DNA of 64,000 bases from Flavobacteriales bacterium UBA7612 (GCA_002484335.1 DLJQ01000022.1:171326-235325); one strand, 5' to 3'; shown: positions 1-9,710, counted from the stretch's first letter. Translations and numbers: made by a program. Notes: generated from the letters alone by a model not told the origin.

Positions 1-31
1 TAGCCTCTTTTGTTATTATTTAATGAATCAT

Positions 32-1924
32 TTATAATGTTTCTTTTAACCATTTAAAAAATTCGTTGTGCCACACAATAGAATTTTGAGGTTTTAAAAC
101 CCAATGATTTTCTTCAGGAAAATAAATAAATCTCGATTTAATACCTTTTAATTGTAACGCTTGATAAGCTTCTTGTCCTTGTCCCATTGGTACTCTATAA
201 TCATGGCCACCAACATAAATTAACATTGGAGTATTCCATTTATTAACCAATTTTGGATTACTAGGATCAAATTCCGTATATCCTTTTTGAACATCTTTAT
301 TCGTTGTATCCCACCAAGGACCTCCTACTTCCCAATTTGGAAAAAAGACTTCTTCTGTAGTTCCATACATTGATTTCAAATCAAAAACACCATTATGAGA
401 AATAAATGTTTTGAAACGACCTTCATGAATACCAGCTAAATAATATACAGAATATCCTCCATAAGATGCACCAACTGCACCTCTTCTATCTTTATCTACA
501 TAAGATTCTTTAGAAAGGTCATCTATTGCAGACAAATAATCTTTCATCACTTGCCCTCCCCAATCTTTAGAAATTTGTTCATTCCACTCAACACCATGAC
601 CTGGCATCCCTCTTCTATTAGGAGCAATTACAATATAACCTTGTGCTGCCATTAATTGAAAATTCCATCTTGTTGAATAAAATTGAGTTAATGCTGACTG
701 TGGTCCTCCTTGACAATATAATAAAGTTGGATATTTTTTAGTTGGATCAAAATTTGGAGGATAAACTACCCAAGCATGTAATTCTTTTCCATCTGTTGTT
801 TTTATTTTACGTGCTTTTACATCACTTAACGCTATCGAATCAAAGATATCTTTATTTTCGTTAGTTAATTGTGTAAGTTTTCCTGTTTTTAAATCCACTA
901 CAAAAATTTCTGCTGCATGATTAAGGTCTGTTTTTGTAACAATAGCCTTGTCTCCAATAATTTCCTTAAGATCAGCAATATCAAAATCACCATTCGTAAT
1001 TTGTTTTACTCTTGCTGTATTTTTCTTTTTAGAATTAACTTCTATTTCAAATAACTGGATTGTACCTCCAACAGGAGCATTGAAATAGATTTTTTTACCA
1101 TCATTACTCCATTTATAAGCTTGTACAGTTCCATCCCAATCTTTAGTTAAGTTGTATTCTGTATTCCCGTTACGAATGATTAAATCATTTTTATCAGCTT
1201 CATAACCATCTCTTTCCATTCTAAGAAAAGCTAAATCTCCTTTTGATGAAAAACTTGGACTTACATCATAACCTTTATTTTGTTCAGTTATATTCGTTGT
1301 TTTTTTAGTTGATAAATCATATTCATAGATATCTGTATTTGTACTAAGAGCATAATCAGTTCCATATTTCTTTTTAGAAACATATAATATTTTTGATCCA
1401 TCAGGCGACCAAACAAATTCAGAAACACTATAAGGTTCATCATTTAAAACATCAATTTTAGTTGAGTTTCCATCTTTATTTTCTGAAACAAATAAATGGT
1501 CATAATTCCCATCATTCCAAGTATCCCAATGTCTATAATTTAATTCGTTGTAAATTTGAACATTAGATTTATCTAATTCTGGATAAAAATCTGATCCAAA
1601 AACCTTTTGTAATTTTACTTTATCAGTTTCTGCTTTGAATTTATTATCCTTTGATAAAGATTCATCAGCTAAAAGATTTTTATAATTTTCTATAACTGTA
1701 GAATTTCCTCCTAATAAAGGAACAATAAATGTTTTAGAAGATTTCTCTTGAGTTTTTACATCTGTAGATGTTACTTTGTAAATAAGATTTTTTTTATCTT
1801 TTGTTACTCCTACAGGAGATACATTTTTTACTTGCCATAACAGTTCTGGCGTCATTACTTTTTGTCCCATTGCAGTTGTAGTTATAAAAGCTCCAGCAAC
1901 TAATAGAGTAAATTTATTGATCAT
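32..1924 (-). CDS. S9 family prolyl oligopeptidase (secreted dipeptidyl/acylaminoacyl peptidase type)
   Basis: This is an exported serine peptidase of the prolyl oligopeptidase clan, expected to cut peptides in the periplasm. A signal peptide ends near residue 20 in Gly-Gln. Residues 30-370 form a WD/PD40-like beta-propeller, and the remainder is an alpha/beta-hydrolase domain. The catalytic triad is visible: Ser487 in GASYGGY, Asp575 in GGHDYRVP and His607 in ENHW. At 630 residues it is slightly shorter than bacterial DPP5/DPP4-like enzymes (about 680-720). The family assignment is firm, but the exact cleavage preference cannot be read from sequence. It lies downstream of the beta-barrel gene on the same strand and is separated from it by a hairpin terminator. 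Confidence 0.92.
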   Translation of the reverse strand: MINKFTLLVAGAFITTTAMGQKVMTPELLWQVKNVSPVGVTKDKKNLIYKVTSTDVKTQEKSSKTFIVPLLGGNSTVIENYKNLLADESLSKDNKFKAETDKVKLQKVFGSDFYPELDKSNVQIYNELNYRHWDTWNDGNYDHLFVSENKDGNSTKIDVLNDEPYSVSEFVWSPDGSKILYVSKKKYGTDYALSTNTDIYEYDLSTKKTTNITEQNKGYDVSPSFSSKGDLAFLRMERDGYEADKNDLIIRNGNTEYNLTKDWDGTVQAYKWSNDGKKIYFNAPVGGTIQLFEIEVNSKKKNTARVKQITNGDFDIADLKEIIGDKAIVTKTDLNHAAEIFVVDLKTGKLTQLTNENKDIFDSIALSDVKARKIKTTDGKELHAWVVYPPNFDPTKKYPTLLYCQGGPQSALTQFYSTRWNFQLMAAQGYIVIAPNRRGMPGHGVEWNEQISKDWGGQVMKDYLSAIDDLSKESYVDKDRRGAVGASYGGYSVYYLAGIHEGRFKTFISHNGVFDLKSMYGTTEEVFFPNWEVGGPWWDTTNKDVQKGYTEFDPSNPKLVNKWNTPMLIYVGGHDYRVPMGQGQEAYQALQLKGIKSRFIYFPEENHWVLKPQNSIVWHNEFFKWLKETL

Positions 1925-1990
1925 GATATTTGACTTAATTATTGTAAAAATACAAATTCTTTACAGAGAGCACTATATTTTATAAAACAA

Positions 1991-2028
1991 AAATCCTTCA
2001 ATTTGACATTTAGCAAATTGAAGGATTT
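1991..2028 (-). terminator. Intrinsic terminator of the beta-barrel gene
   Basis: A perfect 15-bp stem (1991-2005 with 2014-2028) with an 8-base loop sits just after the stop of the gene that ends at 2054. The flank is T-rich on the minus strand. It resembles the AAATCC arm of the dispersed repeats only by chance, since the rest of that element is absent. Confidence 0.75.
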
Positions 2029-2053
2029 AATTTGTTTTTTTTCTAATTGTATA

Positions 2054-2911
2054 TTAGAAATTTATTTTATTCTTGTGTGTAAATACTGGAATAATAGCTC
2101 CAAATACAAGATTTTGTTGAGAAAATGCAAAGCTTTGTTTTGCTTTATCTGATTTATCAGAAGTTGTTCTAATATCACTAAGATTAGCATAGCCACCCTT
2201 CATCTCTGCTTGTATAAAGAAATAATCCCAGAATGTAAAGTTAATACCAACCATTGCTGCTGCTGCAAAACCAGCTAAATGAAACTCATCATTTCTTGCT
2301 CTTTCCATTAATTTCACATTAGACTTTGGATATAAAATACCTGCACCTACACCTTCTGTTATATTAACGTCAATACCTTTTCCATTTTTAGAAATTGGTA
2401 AACGTAATAAATTATCAAAACGACGAATTTCTAAATTTGCATAATTTAAACCATCAGTATGCTCAAATGTTAAAAAATCTTCTGTTAATTTTTTATTAGT
2501 ATTATCATAAGAACCATCAAAAGCAGATCCTGTGTTAATATTACCATTCATATTAACTACCTGATCTTGATCCATTACATATTTCATATGATCAATACCA
2601 AAAGATATATTCCAATTGTCTGCAATAAAATATCCTAAACGGAAATTATATTGAGGAATAGTCATTGAACCTGGTTTAAAATATTTTATCCCAAAATTCG
2701 TTTGCCTGTCATGTGCAACAACATTATCTAAAGTAAAATCATATCCATCACCCTTAAAATGGATATCTGATTTTGTATATTGAGCATGATTCCAACCCCA
2801 GTAAACATAAAATTTACCTTTATTATGTTTTCCTTGTCCGAAACTAGTAGCAACGATTGCAACTAGAAACATTAAACTTATATACTTTTTCAAAATTTTA
2901 ATTTTTTGCAA
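2054..2911 (-). CDS. Outer-membrane beta-barrel-like protein, function unknown
   Basis: The 285-residue secreted protein has an N-terminal hydrophobic signal ending near VATSFGQ. The mature part alternates polar and aromatic residues in short strands (for example KFYVYWGWNHAQYTK and NFRLGYFIADNWNISFGIDH) and ends in a strand like that of porins. This pattern fits an 8-12-strand outer-membrane barrel. No catalytic motif is visible and I do not recognise a named family. It is transcribed alone, with a terminator directly after it. Confidence 0.75.
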   Translation of the reverse strand: MQKIKILKKYISLMFLVAIVATSFGQGKHNKGKFYVYWGWNHAQYTKSDIHFKGDGYDFTLDNVVAHDRQTNFGIKYFKPGSMTIPQYNFRLGYFIADNWNISFGIDHMKYVMDQDQVVNMNGNINTGSAFDGSYDNTNKKLTEDFLTFEHTDGLNYANLEIRRFDNLLRLPISKNGKGIDVNITEGVGAGILYPKSNVKLMERARNDEFHLAGFAAAAMVGINFTFWDYFFIQAEMKGGYANLSDIRTTSDKSDKAKQSFAFSQQNLVFGAIIPVFTHKNKINF

Positions 2912-3030
2912 ATTTATCCTTATTTATTTTTATGTGAAAATAAAATTAAGGATTTGTTAATATTTAAAATGAGTAAATTTTATAAAAGGTTAATAAATAA
3001 TAATTAAATATTAAATTTTGAAAAATTAAT

Positions 3031-3060
3031 TTTGTTTTTGAAATTAAACATATATTTTTG
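3031..3060 (+). promoter_or_regulatory. Bacteroidota-type promoter, possibly giving a leaderless message
   Basis: TTTG at 3031-3034 and TATTTTTG at 3053-3060 are separated by 18 bp, matching the known TTTG/TAnnTTTG consensus. The -7 box ends only 6 bases before the ATG at 3067. The TTG at 3058, which a gene finder may take as a start, is part of this box. Confidence 0.6.
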
Positions 3061-3066
3061 TCAGAA

Positions 3067-3426
3067 ATGAATAATAACCTAGCAAAACATATTATTGGAA
3101 TATTCTTCACCTTGATATTAGTGTTCAGCACAAATATGCAAGGATTTGCAGGTTATGTCGATCAACAAATTAAATTAGAACAAAAAGAAGTAAAAAAATC
3201 TCAAAAGAAAATTAATAAATTATTTTCTCAATCCTCTTCAGAAGAAGATAATAATCAAAGTAATTCTTCATCCAAAGAAATAACTGAGAAAATTCAATAT
3301 TTTCATGAAATTAAATTATTCACATTTGCTAATTTAAATACTACAGAAAATTATAATTACTATCATTCAAAACATTATAACTTTATGAATGATGGTGTTA
3401 CAACTCCTCCTCCAGAAGTTATTTAA
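3067..3426 (+). CDS. Small secreted protein with C-terminal TTPPPEV motif, unknown
   Basis: A 119-residue exported protein. A hydrophobic leader (FFTLILVFST) is followed by a lysine/glutamine-rich stretch (residues 40-55), a Ser/Asn/Glu-rich low-complexity linker, and a C-terminus ending TTPPPEVI. I prefer the ATG at 3067 to the in-frame TTG at 3058, because the TTG lies inside the promoter -7 box. It precedes the SulP transporter by 89 bp on the same strand, with only a weak 7-bp inverted repeat (3453-3479) between, so they may share a transcript. I recognise no domain. A role connected with the transporter is a guess from position. Confidence 0.65.
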   Translation: MNNNLAKHIIGIFFTLILVFSTNMQGFAGYVDQQIKLEQKEVKKSQKKINKLFSQSSSEEDNNQSNSSSKEITEKIQYFHEIKLFTFANLNTTENYNYYHSKHYNFMNDGVTTPPPEVI

Positions 3427-3515
3427 TATCTTAAATACATCAAATTTTTAATAAATCTTATCCAAAAGGAACAAGATTTGTTGACTGTATCATAATATTA
3501 AATCAATTTAAAAAC

Positions 3516-5060
3516 ATGAATCTTTTTCAAAATTGGAAAAAAGACATACCGGCAAGTATCGTTGTCTTTTTTGTAGCACTTCCTTTATGTTTAGGAGTTG
3601 CTTTAGCAAGTGGAGCTCCTGCATTTGCTGGAATTATTGCTGGAATTATAGGAGGAATAGTCGTTGGGCTCATTTCAAAATCTCAAATAGGTGTTTCTGG
3701 ACCAGCTGCTGGGTTAGTTGTTATTGTATTAACAGCTATAACAGATTTAGGTGCTTATGATATTTTCCTTGTAGCGGTTGTTATAGCTGGTATCATGCAA
3801 ATTATATTAGGTATTCTAAAAGCAGGAGTAATAGGATATTACTTTCCATCATCAGTTATAAAAGGAATGCTTTGTGCAATTGGGATATCTATCTTTTTAA
3901 AACAAATACCATTAGCATTTGGATACAAAGGAAGTTTTAACTTTTCTGATTTTAAAGCTGAATATATTACTTCTGGAGCAATTATAGTTACATGTATTTC
4001 ATTGTTTATTTTGATTATTTGGGATAACTTTTTAGCTAAAAAAGCAAGTTTTTTTAAATTACTTCCAGGTTCTCTTATAGCTGTTTTAGTAGGGATTATT
4101 TATCAAGTCACAATTGGAGGATCAAACGATAATCTTTTTGCTATTGATGACGATTTACTTGTAAGAGTTCCAATTCCTGATGATATTGAAAGCTTTTTGA
4201 AACAATTCACAACTCCAAATTTCTCAGCTGGAATTACTAATCCTCACGTATGGCAAGTTGCACTAACAATTGCTATTGTTGCTTCATTAGAAAGTTTACT
4301 TTCTGTTGAAGCTGCAGATAAAATTGATCCTTTAAAAAGACAAACACCTACAAATCGTGAATTAATAGCTCAGGGAATAGGAAATTCTCTTGCAGGTTTT
4401 ATAGGAGGTTTACCAATAACACAAGTTATCGTTCGTTCATCTGCTAATGCAATGAGCGGTGGTGTATCAAAATTATCAACTATTACACATGGTGTTTTAC
4501 TTTTATTAAGTGTGATTTCTATTCCTGTTTTCTTAAATATGATTCCTAATGCCGTTCTAGCATCTATATTATTAGTAATTGGCTTCAAATTAGGTAATCC
4601 AAAACAATTCTTGGACATGAAAAGATTAGGAAAAGACCAATTAATTCCCTTTGCTGTAACAGTTTTTGCTATTCTTGCTACAGATTTATTAAAAGGTATA
4701 ATAATTGGGCTTACTGTTGGTATTGTTGTTACACTTATAAAATCATATAATAACTCACATGCAATGCTGATAAAAGAAGGTAATATTTTTCATATGAATT
4801 TTGCTGAAGAAGTGACTTTTGTAAACAGAGGTGCTATAGTTAAAGCTTTAGACAGCCTAAAACCTGGTTCTAATTTAGAATTAGATGTTCGTAAAACTAA
4901 AATCTTGGATTATGATATTGTTGAGTATTTAGATGAATTTAAAATCAAAGCAAAAAATAATAACATAAATATTAAATTAATTTCTGAAAGAGGAATTGTT
5001 GATAACCCTCCTTCATTTAGAGAATTCTTTGGCTACGTAATTGTTGCTGGAGCTCATTAA
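3516..5060 (+). CDS. SulP family anion transporter (probable bicarbonate or sulfate uptake)
   Basis: A 514-residue inner-membrane transporter. The opening PASIVVFFVALPLCLGVALASG and the following glycine-rich helices are typical of SulP/SLC26 proteins, with about ten or more hydrophobic segments through residue 410. A cytoplasmic STAS-like tail spans about residues 420-505. The substrate cannot be read directly. The carbonic anhydrase gene 28 bp downstream on the same strand suggests bicarbonate, as in BicA-type systems, but sulfate remains possible. Confidence 0.9.
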   Translation: MNLFQNWKKDIPASIVVFFVALPLCLGVALASGAPAFAGIIAGIIGGIVVGLISKSQIGVSGPAAGLVVIVLTAITDLGAYDIFLVAVVIAGIMQIILGILKAGVIGYYFPSSVIKGMLCAIGISIFLKQIPLAFGYKGSFNFSDFKAEYITSGAIIVTCISLFILIIWDNFLAKKASFFKLLPGSLIAVLVGIIYQVTIGGSNDNLFAIDDDLLVRVPIPDDIESFLKQFTTPNFSAGITNPHVWQVALTIAIVASLESLLSVEAADKIDPLKRQTPTNRELIAQGIGNSLAGFIGGLPITQVIVRSSANAMSGGVSKLSTITHGVLLLLSVISIPVFLNMIPNAVLASILLVIGFKLGNPKQFLDMKRLGKDQLIPFAVTVFAILATDLLKGIIIGLTVGIVVTLIKSYNNSHAMLIKEGNIFHMNFAEEVTFVNRGAIVKALDSLKPGSNLELDVRKTKILDYDIVEYLDEFKIKAKNNNINIKLISERGIVDNPPSFREFFGYVIVAGAH

Positions 5061-5088
5061 AACTAAACCATTTTTAAAACTAAATATA

Positions 5089-5733
5089 ATGAAAAACGAT
5101 TTTTATAAAAATATACTAGATAAAAATAAAGCTTGGGTTGAATCAAAATTAAACTTAGATCCTGATTTTTTTAATAAACTTGCAGATGGTCAACAACCTC
5201 CTCTTTTATGGATTGGTTGTGCTGATAGTCGTGTTCCTGCAAATGAAATCATAGGAGCACAACCTGGAGAAGTTTTTGTTCACAGAAATATAGCAAACAT
5301 GGTCCTTCACTCTGACATGAATATGTTATCTGTATTAGATTATGCTGTAAATGTTTTAAAAGTAAAAGATATAATAGTTTGTGGGCATTATGGTTGTGGT
5401 GGTGTAAAAACAGCCATGGGAAATTCTTCTGTTGGTTTGATTGACAATTGGATTCGCCATATTAAAGATTCATACCGTTTTAACAAAGAAGAATTAGATG
5501 CAATAACTGACGAACAAAAAAGATTTGATCGTTTTGTTGAAGTAAATGCTATCGAACAAGTATTAAACTTAGCAAAAACATCTATTGTACAAAATGCTTG
5601 GGCGAAAGGTCAAGAATTACATGTACATGGTTGGGTTTATGGAATTGCATCTGGTCTTGTAAAAGATCTTGATGTAACATTAGATTCTAATGAAGATTTA
5701 GAAACTGTTTTTCAATTAGATATAACTCATTAA
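5089..5733 (+). CDS. Beta-class carbonic anhydrase
   Basis: Interconverts CO2 and bicarbonate in the cytoplasm. From the ATG at 5089 the protein has 214 residues, the usual length. An upstream in-frame TTG at 5041 would run into the SulP coding region and is rejected. Zinc ligands are visible: Cys44 and the Asp46/Arg48 dyad in CADSRVP, then His100 and Cys103 in CGHYGCGG. The gene follows the SulP transporter closely, so uptake and hydration of inorganic carbon are probably coupled. A strong hairpin terminator follows directly. Confidence 0.95.
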   Translation: MKNDFYKNILDKNKAWVESKLNLDPDFFNKLADGQQPPLLWIGCADSRVPANEIIGAQPGEVFVHRNIANMVLHSDMNMLSVLDYAVNVLKVKDIIVCGHYGCGGVKTAMGNSSVGLIDNWIRHIKDSYRFNKEELDAITDEQKRFDRFVEVNAIEQVLNLAKTSIVQNAWAKGQELHVHGWVYGIASGLVKDLDVTLDSNEDLETVFQLDITH

Positions 5734-5735
5734 CT

Positions 5736-5771
5736 AAAAAAAGCTACCTTTTATTTAAGGTAGCTTTTTTT
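5736..5771. terminator. Bidirectional intrinsic terminator
   Basis: A 15-bp stem (5736-5750 with 5757-5771) with A-tract and T-tract on opposite sides serves both the carbonic anhydrase gene and the convergent DUF3810 gene. The stop codon of the latter lies in the loop. Confidence 0.9.
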
Positions 5772-6851
5772 ATGATATAACTTATAAATCAATTCTACAT
5801 ATTTACCATAGCTAACTGTACCTTCTTGATTATTCGCTTTAAGAAATTGATTGTTTAACTCAGAAAAAACATCACTCGTTCCTCCCTCATATTTATAGTA
5901 AAATTTTATTTCAGCATCTCTGTCTCTTTTTATATTATAATTCATATTTTTTATTTCATTTTTAACAAAATAAGGATCTGACTTATATATAGCTGCTAAT
6001 AAAGAATAAATACTTTTGTAAAAAACAGCATAATTTACTTCATAATTTTTAGAATAACTTCCTAAATAATATGCTATAAAATTAGCTTCACTTTCTGAAG
6101 CAAATCCCATTTGATGAGCATATTCATGGAATAAAGTAGAAGGTTGTTTAATCGAAGTATTATATTTATTTAGATTAGATTCTATAGTAAAAGGATTGTA
6201 ATATCCTAAAATACCTAAATAATTCTGTAATAATGATATGTTTGAAAATTTATAATGAGAGTTTTCTAAAAATCGATAATTCTTTAACCAATTTAAATCC
6301 TTTAATTTATATTGTAATTGATAAAAATCTTTATTGAAATCTTGAATTGAAGACTGAAATTTCAAAACTCCCTCACCACCATAATTAATTTGATTTCTGG
6401 AATAGATAGCCTTTTCTAATTCAGAACAATATATTTTTTTTAACTCTTTACTATCAATATGAATTGTTTCACGATCAAAAGTTAATGTTTCTTTTTTATA
6501 CATTATGCCCCAAGAAAACATATAGATAAAATAAAAAGTATTTATAAAAACCAAAATACTTAAAATTATTTGGCTTCTTTTTATTGTATTACTCTTAAAA
6601 CAATATTTTAATAAAAGGTATAATAATCGAATAAAGAAAAATAAAATCAATAGATAAAAAAGCTCTCCAAATGGGAAATTTATAGAATTCGTAAATTTTG
6701 ATAAAAAATTACCTAAAGGAAATACGATTTCATTAACAATGAAATCATTTAAATTAGTATTAGAAAATAAGATTGGATAACCTACAAGTTGAAAAATAAA
6801 TACAACTATAGAAATAAATATTTCTTTATATTTTTTTAATTTATACATCAT
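5751..6851 (-). CDS. DUF3810 family membrane protein, putative zinc metallopeptidase
   Basis: 366 residues. Three hydrophobic segments occupy residues 10-30, 60-85 and 93-115. They are followed by a soluble domain carrying HEYAHQMGFASESEANF, an HExxH-type zinc site with a downstream Glu as in gluzincins. Family members are common in Flavobacteriia and uncharacterised. The sequence supports a membrane-anchored metallopeptidase, but activity is inferred. It is convergent with the carbonic anhydrase gene and shares its terminator. Either the ATG at 6851 or the next codon's ATG could be the start. Confidence 0.85.
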   Translation of the reverse strand: MMYKLKKYKEIFISIVVFIFQLVGYPILFSNTNLNDFIVNEIVFPLGNFLSKFTNSINFPFGELFYLLILFFFIRLLYLLLKYCFKSNTIKRSQIILSILVFINTFYFIYMFSWGIMYKKETLTFDRETIHIDSKELKKIYCSELEKAIYSRNQINYGGEGVLKFQSSIQDFNKDFYQLQYKLKDLNWLKNYRFLENSHYKFSNISLLQNYLGILGYYNPFTIESNLNKYNTSIKQPSTLFHEYAHQMGFASESEANFIAYYLGSYSKNYEVNYAVFYKSIYSLLAAIYKSDPYFVKNEIKNMNYNIKRDRDAEIKFYYKYEGGTSDVFSELNNQFLKANNQEGTVSYGKYVELIYKLYHKKSYLK

Positions 6852-7193
6852 CTAAAAATAATGAAATTATTAAAATTTTAATTACTACTAAATATAATTA
6901 ATATTTATTATATATAGACAGATGAAAAGAGGACTAAAAATATAAGCTTACTTTAAATAAGTATAAATTTAAATAATGAAGATCAAAACAAAAAGCTAAT
7001 GATTTTTTTTAGTTTTTCATGTAATCATCAATAAACAATGACATTTAAATAAATAATAATCAATTTATTACGGTTAATTTTTAACAATTAAAAATTGTGA
7101 TTTTTTAACTACTCATTAAATGGTAATGTTTTTTTTACATAGATTTTTTTTTATACATTTGTATTCCAACAACCTAAAATAAACTCTTACTCT
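6852..7193. other. AT-rich divergent intergenic region
   Basis: 342 bp between the DUF3810 gene and the zinc-finger gene, with no coding potential seen. A good -7 box (TACATTTG, 7154-7161) lies 32 bp before the ATG at 7194. Upstream of it is a run of T-tracts instead of a clear TTTG box. I see no RNA gene or repeat here. Confidence 0.5.
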
Positions 7194-7532
7194 ATGAATA
7201 AATGTCTACAATGTCATCAACCATTGTTTGGAAGAAAAGACAAGAAATTTTGCAATGATTTATGTAGAAATACCTACAATAATAATCTAAACCGAGACAA
7301 AGTAGAAATTGTCCGTAATATCAACAACAAATTAAGAAAGAATAACAGAATATTGAAAAATATTTTGGAAGTTGGTAACCGCTCTGTTAGTAAAAATTAT
7401 TTAAATTTAAATAATTTTGATTTCAAGTATATTACTAATGTGAATGAATCAAAACATGGAACTGTATTCTATGTTTATGATGTTGGTTATCAAAAAATAG
7501 ACGACGAAAATTATTTATTATTTCAGGAATAA
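7194..7532 (+). CDS. Small zinc-ribbon protein, function unknown
   Basis: 112 residues. The N-terminus holds two Cys pairs, CLQCHQPLFGRKDKKFCNDLC, spaced like the treble-clef zinc ribbons of DUF2116/YacG-like proteins. It continues with a basic Asn/Arg-rich helix (residues 30-58) and a small C-terminal beta region. Such proteins are widespread in Flavobacteriia but have no known role. A nucleic-acid-binding role is plausible from the zinc ribbon and basic helix. It is monocistronic, between its own promoter and a strong terminator. Confidence 0.8.
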   Translation: MNKCLQCHQPLFGRKDKKFCNDLCRNTYNNNLNRDKVEIVRNINNKLRKNNRILKNILEVGNRSVSKNYLNLNNFDFKYITNVNESKHGTVFYVYDVGYQKIDDENYLLFQE

Positions 7533-7551
7533 ATTTTTATTTTTTTATTGA

Positions 7552-7582
7552 AAAAGCGTATTAACTAAGTTAATACGCTTTT
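7552..7582. terminator. Intrinsic terminator
   Basis: A 14-bp perfect stem (7552-7565 with 7569-7582) with a 3-base loop is followed by a T-rich tract on the plus strand. It ends the zinc-ribbon gene and probably also the convergent dsbD transcript. Confidence 0.9.
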
Positions 7583-7610
7583 GTTTTTTTATTTAAGTTG
7601 AATAATCCTT

Positions 7611-9710
7611 TTATTTTTTTGAATGATATTTTTTAATTCCATCTTTCAACCATTTCAAATAAACGTCTACATCCAATTCTGCTTCTAAAGGTTTAGAAAA
7701 ACGATTCAAATCTTTATCTACAAGAATGTAATATGGTTGAGCATTTGCATTAAAATGTTCGATTTCAAAAGATGTCCATTTATTACCAATTGTTTTCAAG
7801 TTTCGGTCTAATACTTTAGAATATACTTTTTCAGCTTCAGGCAATTCTTTTGCCTCATCAACATATAAAGAAATCAAAACAACATCTTCTGATAAAGCTT
7901 TTTTTACTCTTTCATCACTCCAAACTCGTTCTTCTACTTTTCTACAATTCGCACAAGCATGACCTGTAAAATCTAGTAAAATTGGTTTATTTACTTTTTC
8001 TGCATAAGCTGCACCTAAATCAAAATCTTTAAATGAAGGTATTCCATTTGGACCAGCTTCCATATTAGGATCATCAAATTTTGCAATTTGACCTCCTACT
8101 CCTTCATGAAAACCTCTAGGAGATTCAGAATAAGTCATTGGAGGTGTTAATCCACTTAATAATTTTAATGGAGCTCCCCACATTCCTGGAATTAAATAAA
8201 TCATAAATGTAAATGATGCCAATGCAAAAAACAATCTTGGAACACTTAATGTTTGTGTTGGAGCATCTAATTCCAATCTAAATTTACCTAATAAATATAA
8301 CCCTAATAAAAAGAATATTGCAATCCAGAATGCTAAGAAAATTTCTCTTGGTAACCAATTCATTTGCCATACAAGATCTGCATTTGATAAGAATTTTAAT
8401 GCAAAAGCTAATTCTAAAAATCCTAATGAGACTTTTATTGTATTTAACCAACCTCCAGATTTTGGCATAGAATTCAACCAACTAGGAAACATTGCAAACA
8501 ATGTAAAAGGAATTGCTAAAGCTAACGAGAAACCAAACATACCTATCATTAAAGAATAGTAATTTGATTCTTGTGTTGCTTGCACTAATAGTGAACCAAT
8601 AATTGGTCCTGTACAAGAAAATGATACTAAAGCTAATGTAAATGCTGTAAAAAATATACCTATCAAACCTCCTTTATCTGCTCCTTTATCTGCTGCATTA
8701 ACCCATTTACTTGGTAATGTTAATTCAAATGCCCCAAAGAATGAAATTGCAAATACAATAAAAACTGCAAAAAATGCTAAATTCACCCAAGGATTTGTAG
8801 ATATTTCATTTAAGAATGATGATCCGAATAATTTTGTTGCAATTAATCCTAAACCAACATAGATAACAATAATAGATAATCCATATATAAATGCTTTGCC
8901 TACTCCTTCTCCTTTCGACTTACTTTGTTTCGTGAACATACTTACAGTAAGTGGAATCATTGGAAAAATACAAGGCATTAATAATGCTGCTAATCCTCCT
9001 AAAAATCCTAAAGAAAAGATTTTTAATAAACCATTATTTTTCTTTTCATTATCTGCTAATAAAGAATCATCTATATTTTTTCCAATATTTTTATTTTCTG
9101 AAACTGATGATGAAACTAAAGAACTATCAACAACATTAGAATCTGTTGCTACTGTTGTAGATTCTATAGAATCTATATGATGAGGTTGCTCTATTGCTTT
9201 AACTTCTTCTTTTACATTCTTATCCTCAACTTTTTTTTCAGCTTCAGCAGAAGTAGATGAAGGCATCAATTTAACTGTTCCACTTGTTTCATCAGGTGGT
9301 AAACAACGTTGGTCATCACACATCTGAAATTCTATCGTATAAGATATATTTTCAGGCTTACTTCCTGTAACTTTTATTTTTTGAACAAATTTTACTTGAT
9401 TTTCGTAGTATTTTTCATCTTGTTCGAAAACCTTACTGTATTGATCTATTCTTTTACCAACCTCTTTTACTCCACCCACTAATTTAGAATTAGCAGAAGG
9501 CTTAAATGTTGCAGAAGCTGGAATTCCTATTCCTCCATCAGGATGTTTCGATGAATAAAGGTGCCAACCTTTATCTAATTTTCCTGTTACTTCTATCTCA
9601 AACTCATTTTGCCCAATTTCTTTCACAGAACTTGACCATTTTGCAGGACTAAAAAGTTGTGCATTAATTAAAATTGGAAACAAAAAAAGTATCCAAAGTT
9701 TCTTTAACAT
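7611..9710 (-). CDS. dsbD: Thiol:disulfide interchange protein DsbD-like
   Basis: Carries electrons from cytoplasmic thioredoxin across the inner membrane to periplasmic substrates. The 699-residue protein shows the full order. There is a signal peptide, then an N-terminal alpha domain with CDDQRC (Cys131/Cys136), a Ser/Glu/Asn linker (150-225), and an eight-helix CcdA-like core with Cys in LMPCIFPM and SFSCTGP. A C-terminal thioredoxin domain carries the CANC redox pair (Cys586/Cys589). It overlaps the upstream tilS gene by 7 bases, so the two are probably co-translated. Confidence 0.93.
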   Translation of the reverse strand: MLKKLWILFLFPILINAQLFSPAKWSSSVKEIGQNEFEIEVTGKLDKGWHLYSSKHPDGGIGIPASATFKPSANSKLVGGVKEVGKRIDQYSKVFEQDEKYYENQVKFVQKIKVTGSKPENISYTIEFQMCDDQRCLPPDETSGTVKLMPSSTSAEAEKKVEDKNVKEEVKAIEQPHHIDSIESTTVATDSNVVDSSLVSSSVSENKNIGKNIDDSLLADNEKKNNGLLKIFSLGFLGGLAALLMPCIFPMIPLTVSMFTKQSKSKGEGVGKAFIYGLSIIVIYVGLGLIATKLFGSSFLNEISTNPWVNLAFFAVFIVFAISFFGAFELTLPSKWVNAADKGADKGGLIGIFFTAFTLALVSFSCTGPIIGSLLVQATQESNYYSLMIGMFGFSLALAIPFTLFAMFPSWLNSMPKSGGWLNTIKVSLGFLELAFALKFLSNADLVWQMNWLPREIFLAFWIAIFFLLGLYLLGKFRLELDAPTQTLSVPRLFFALASFTFMIYLIPGMWGAPLKLLSGLTPPMTYSESPRGFHEGVGGQIAKFDDPNMEAGPNGIPSFKDFDLGAAYAEKVNKPILLDFTGHACANCRKVEERVWSDERVKKALSEDVVLISLYVDEAKELPEAEKVYSKVLDRNLKTIGNKWTSFEIEHFNANAQPYYILVDKDLNRFSKPLEAELDVDVYLKWLKDGIKKYHSKK

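Noticed and set aside
1991..2028. AAATCC-containing hairpin as a seventh copy of the dispersed repeat
   Set aside because: The GATTGACGTGG-like and AAAGCG..CGAAG arms are missing; it is an ordinary terminator after the beta-barrel gene.
4370..4618. 82-residue minus-strand frame inside the SulP gene
   Set aside because: A shadow of the SulP coding region with no sensible protein pattern; the same holds for the other antisense frames in dsbD, valS, lon, lptB, the synthase and permease genes.
5041..5088. TTG start giving a longer carbonic anhydrase
   Set aside because: It would begin inside the SulP gene; the ATG at 5089 gives the normal family length.
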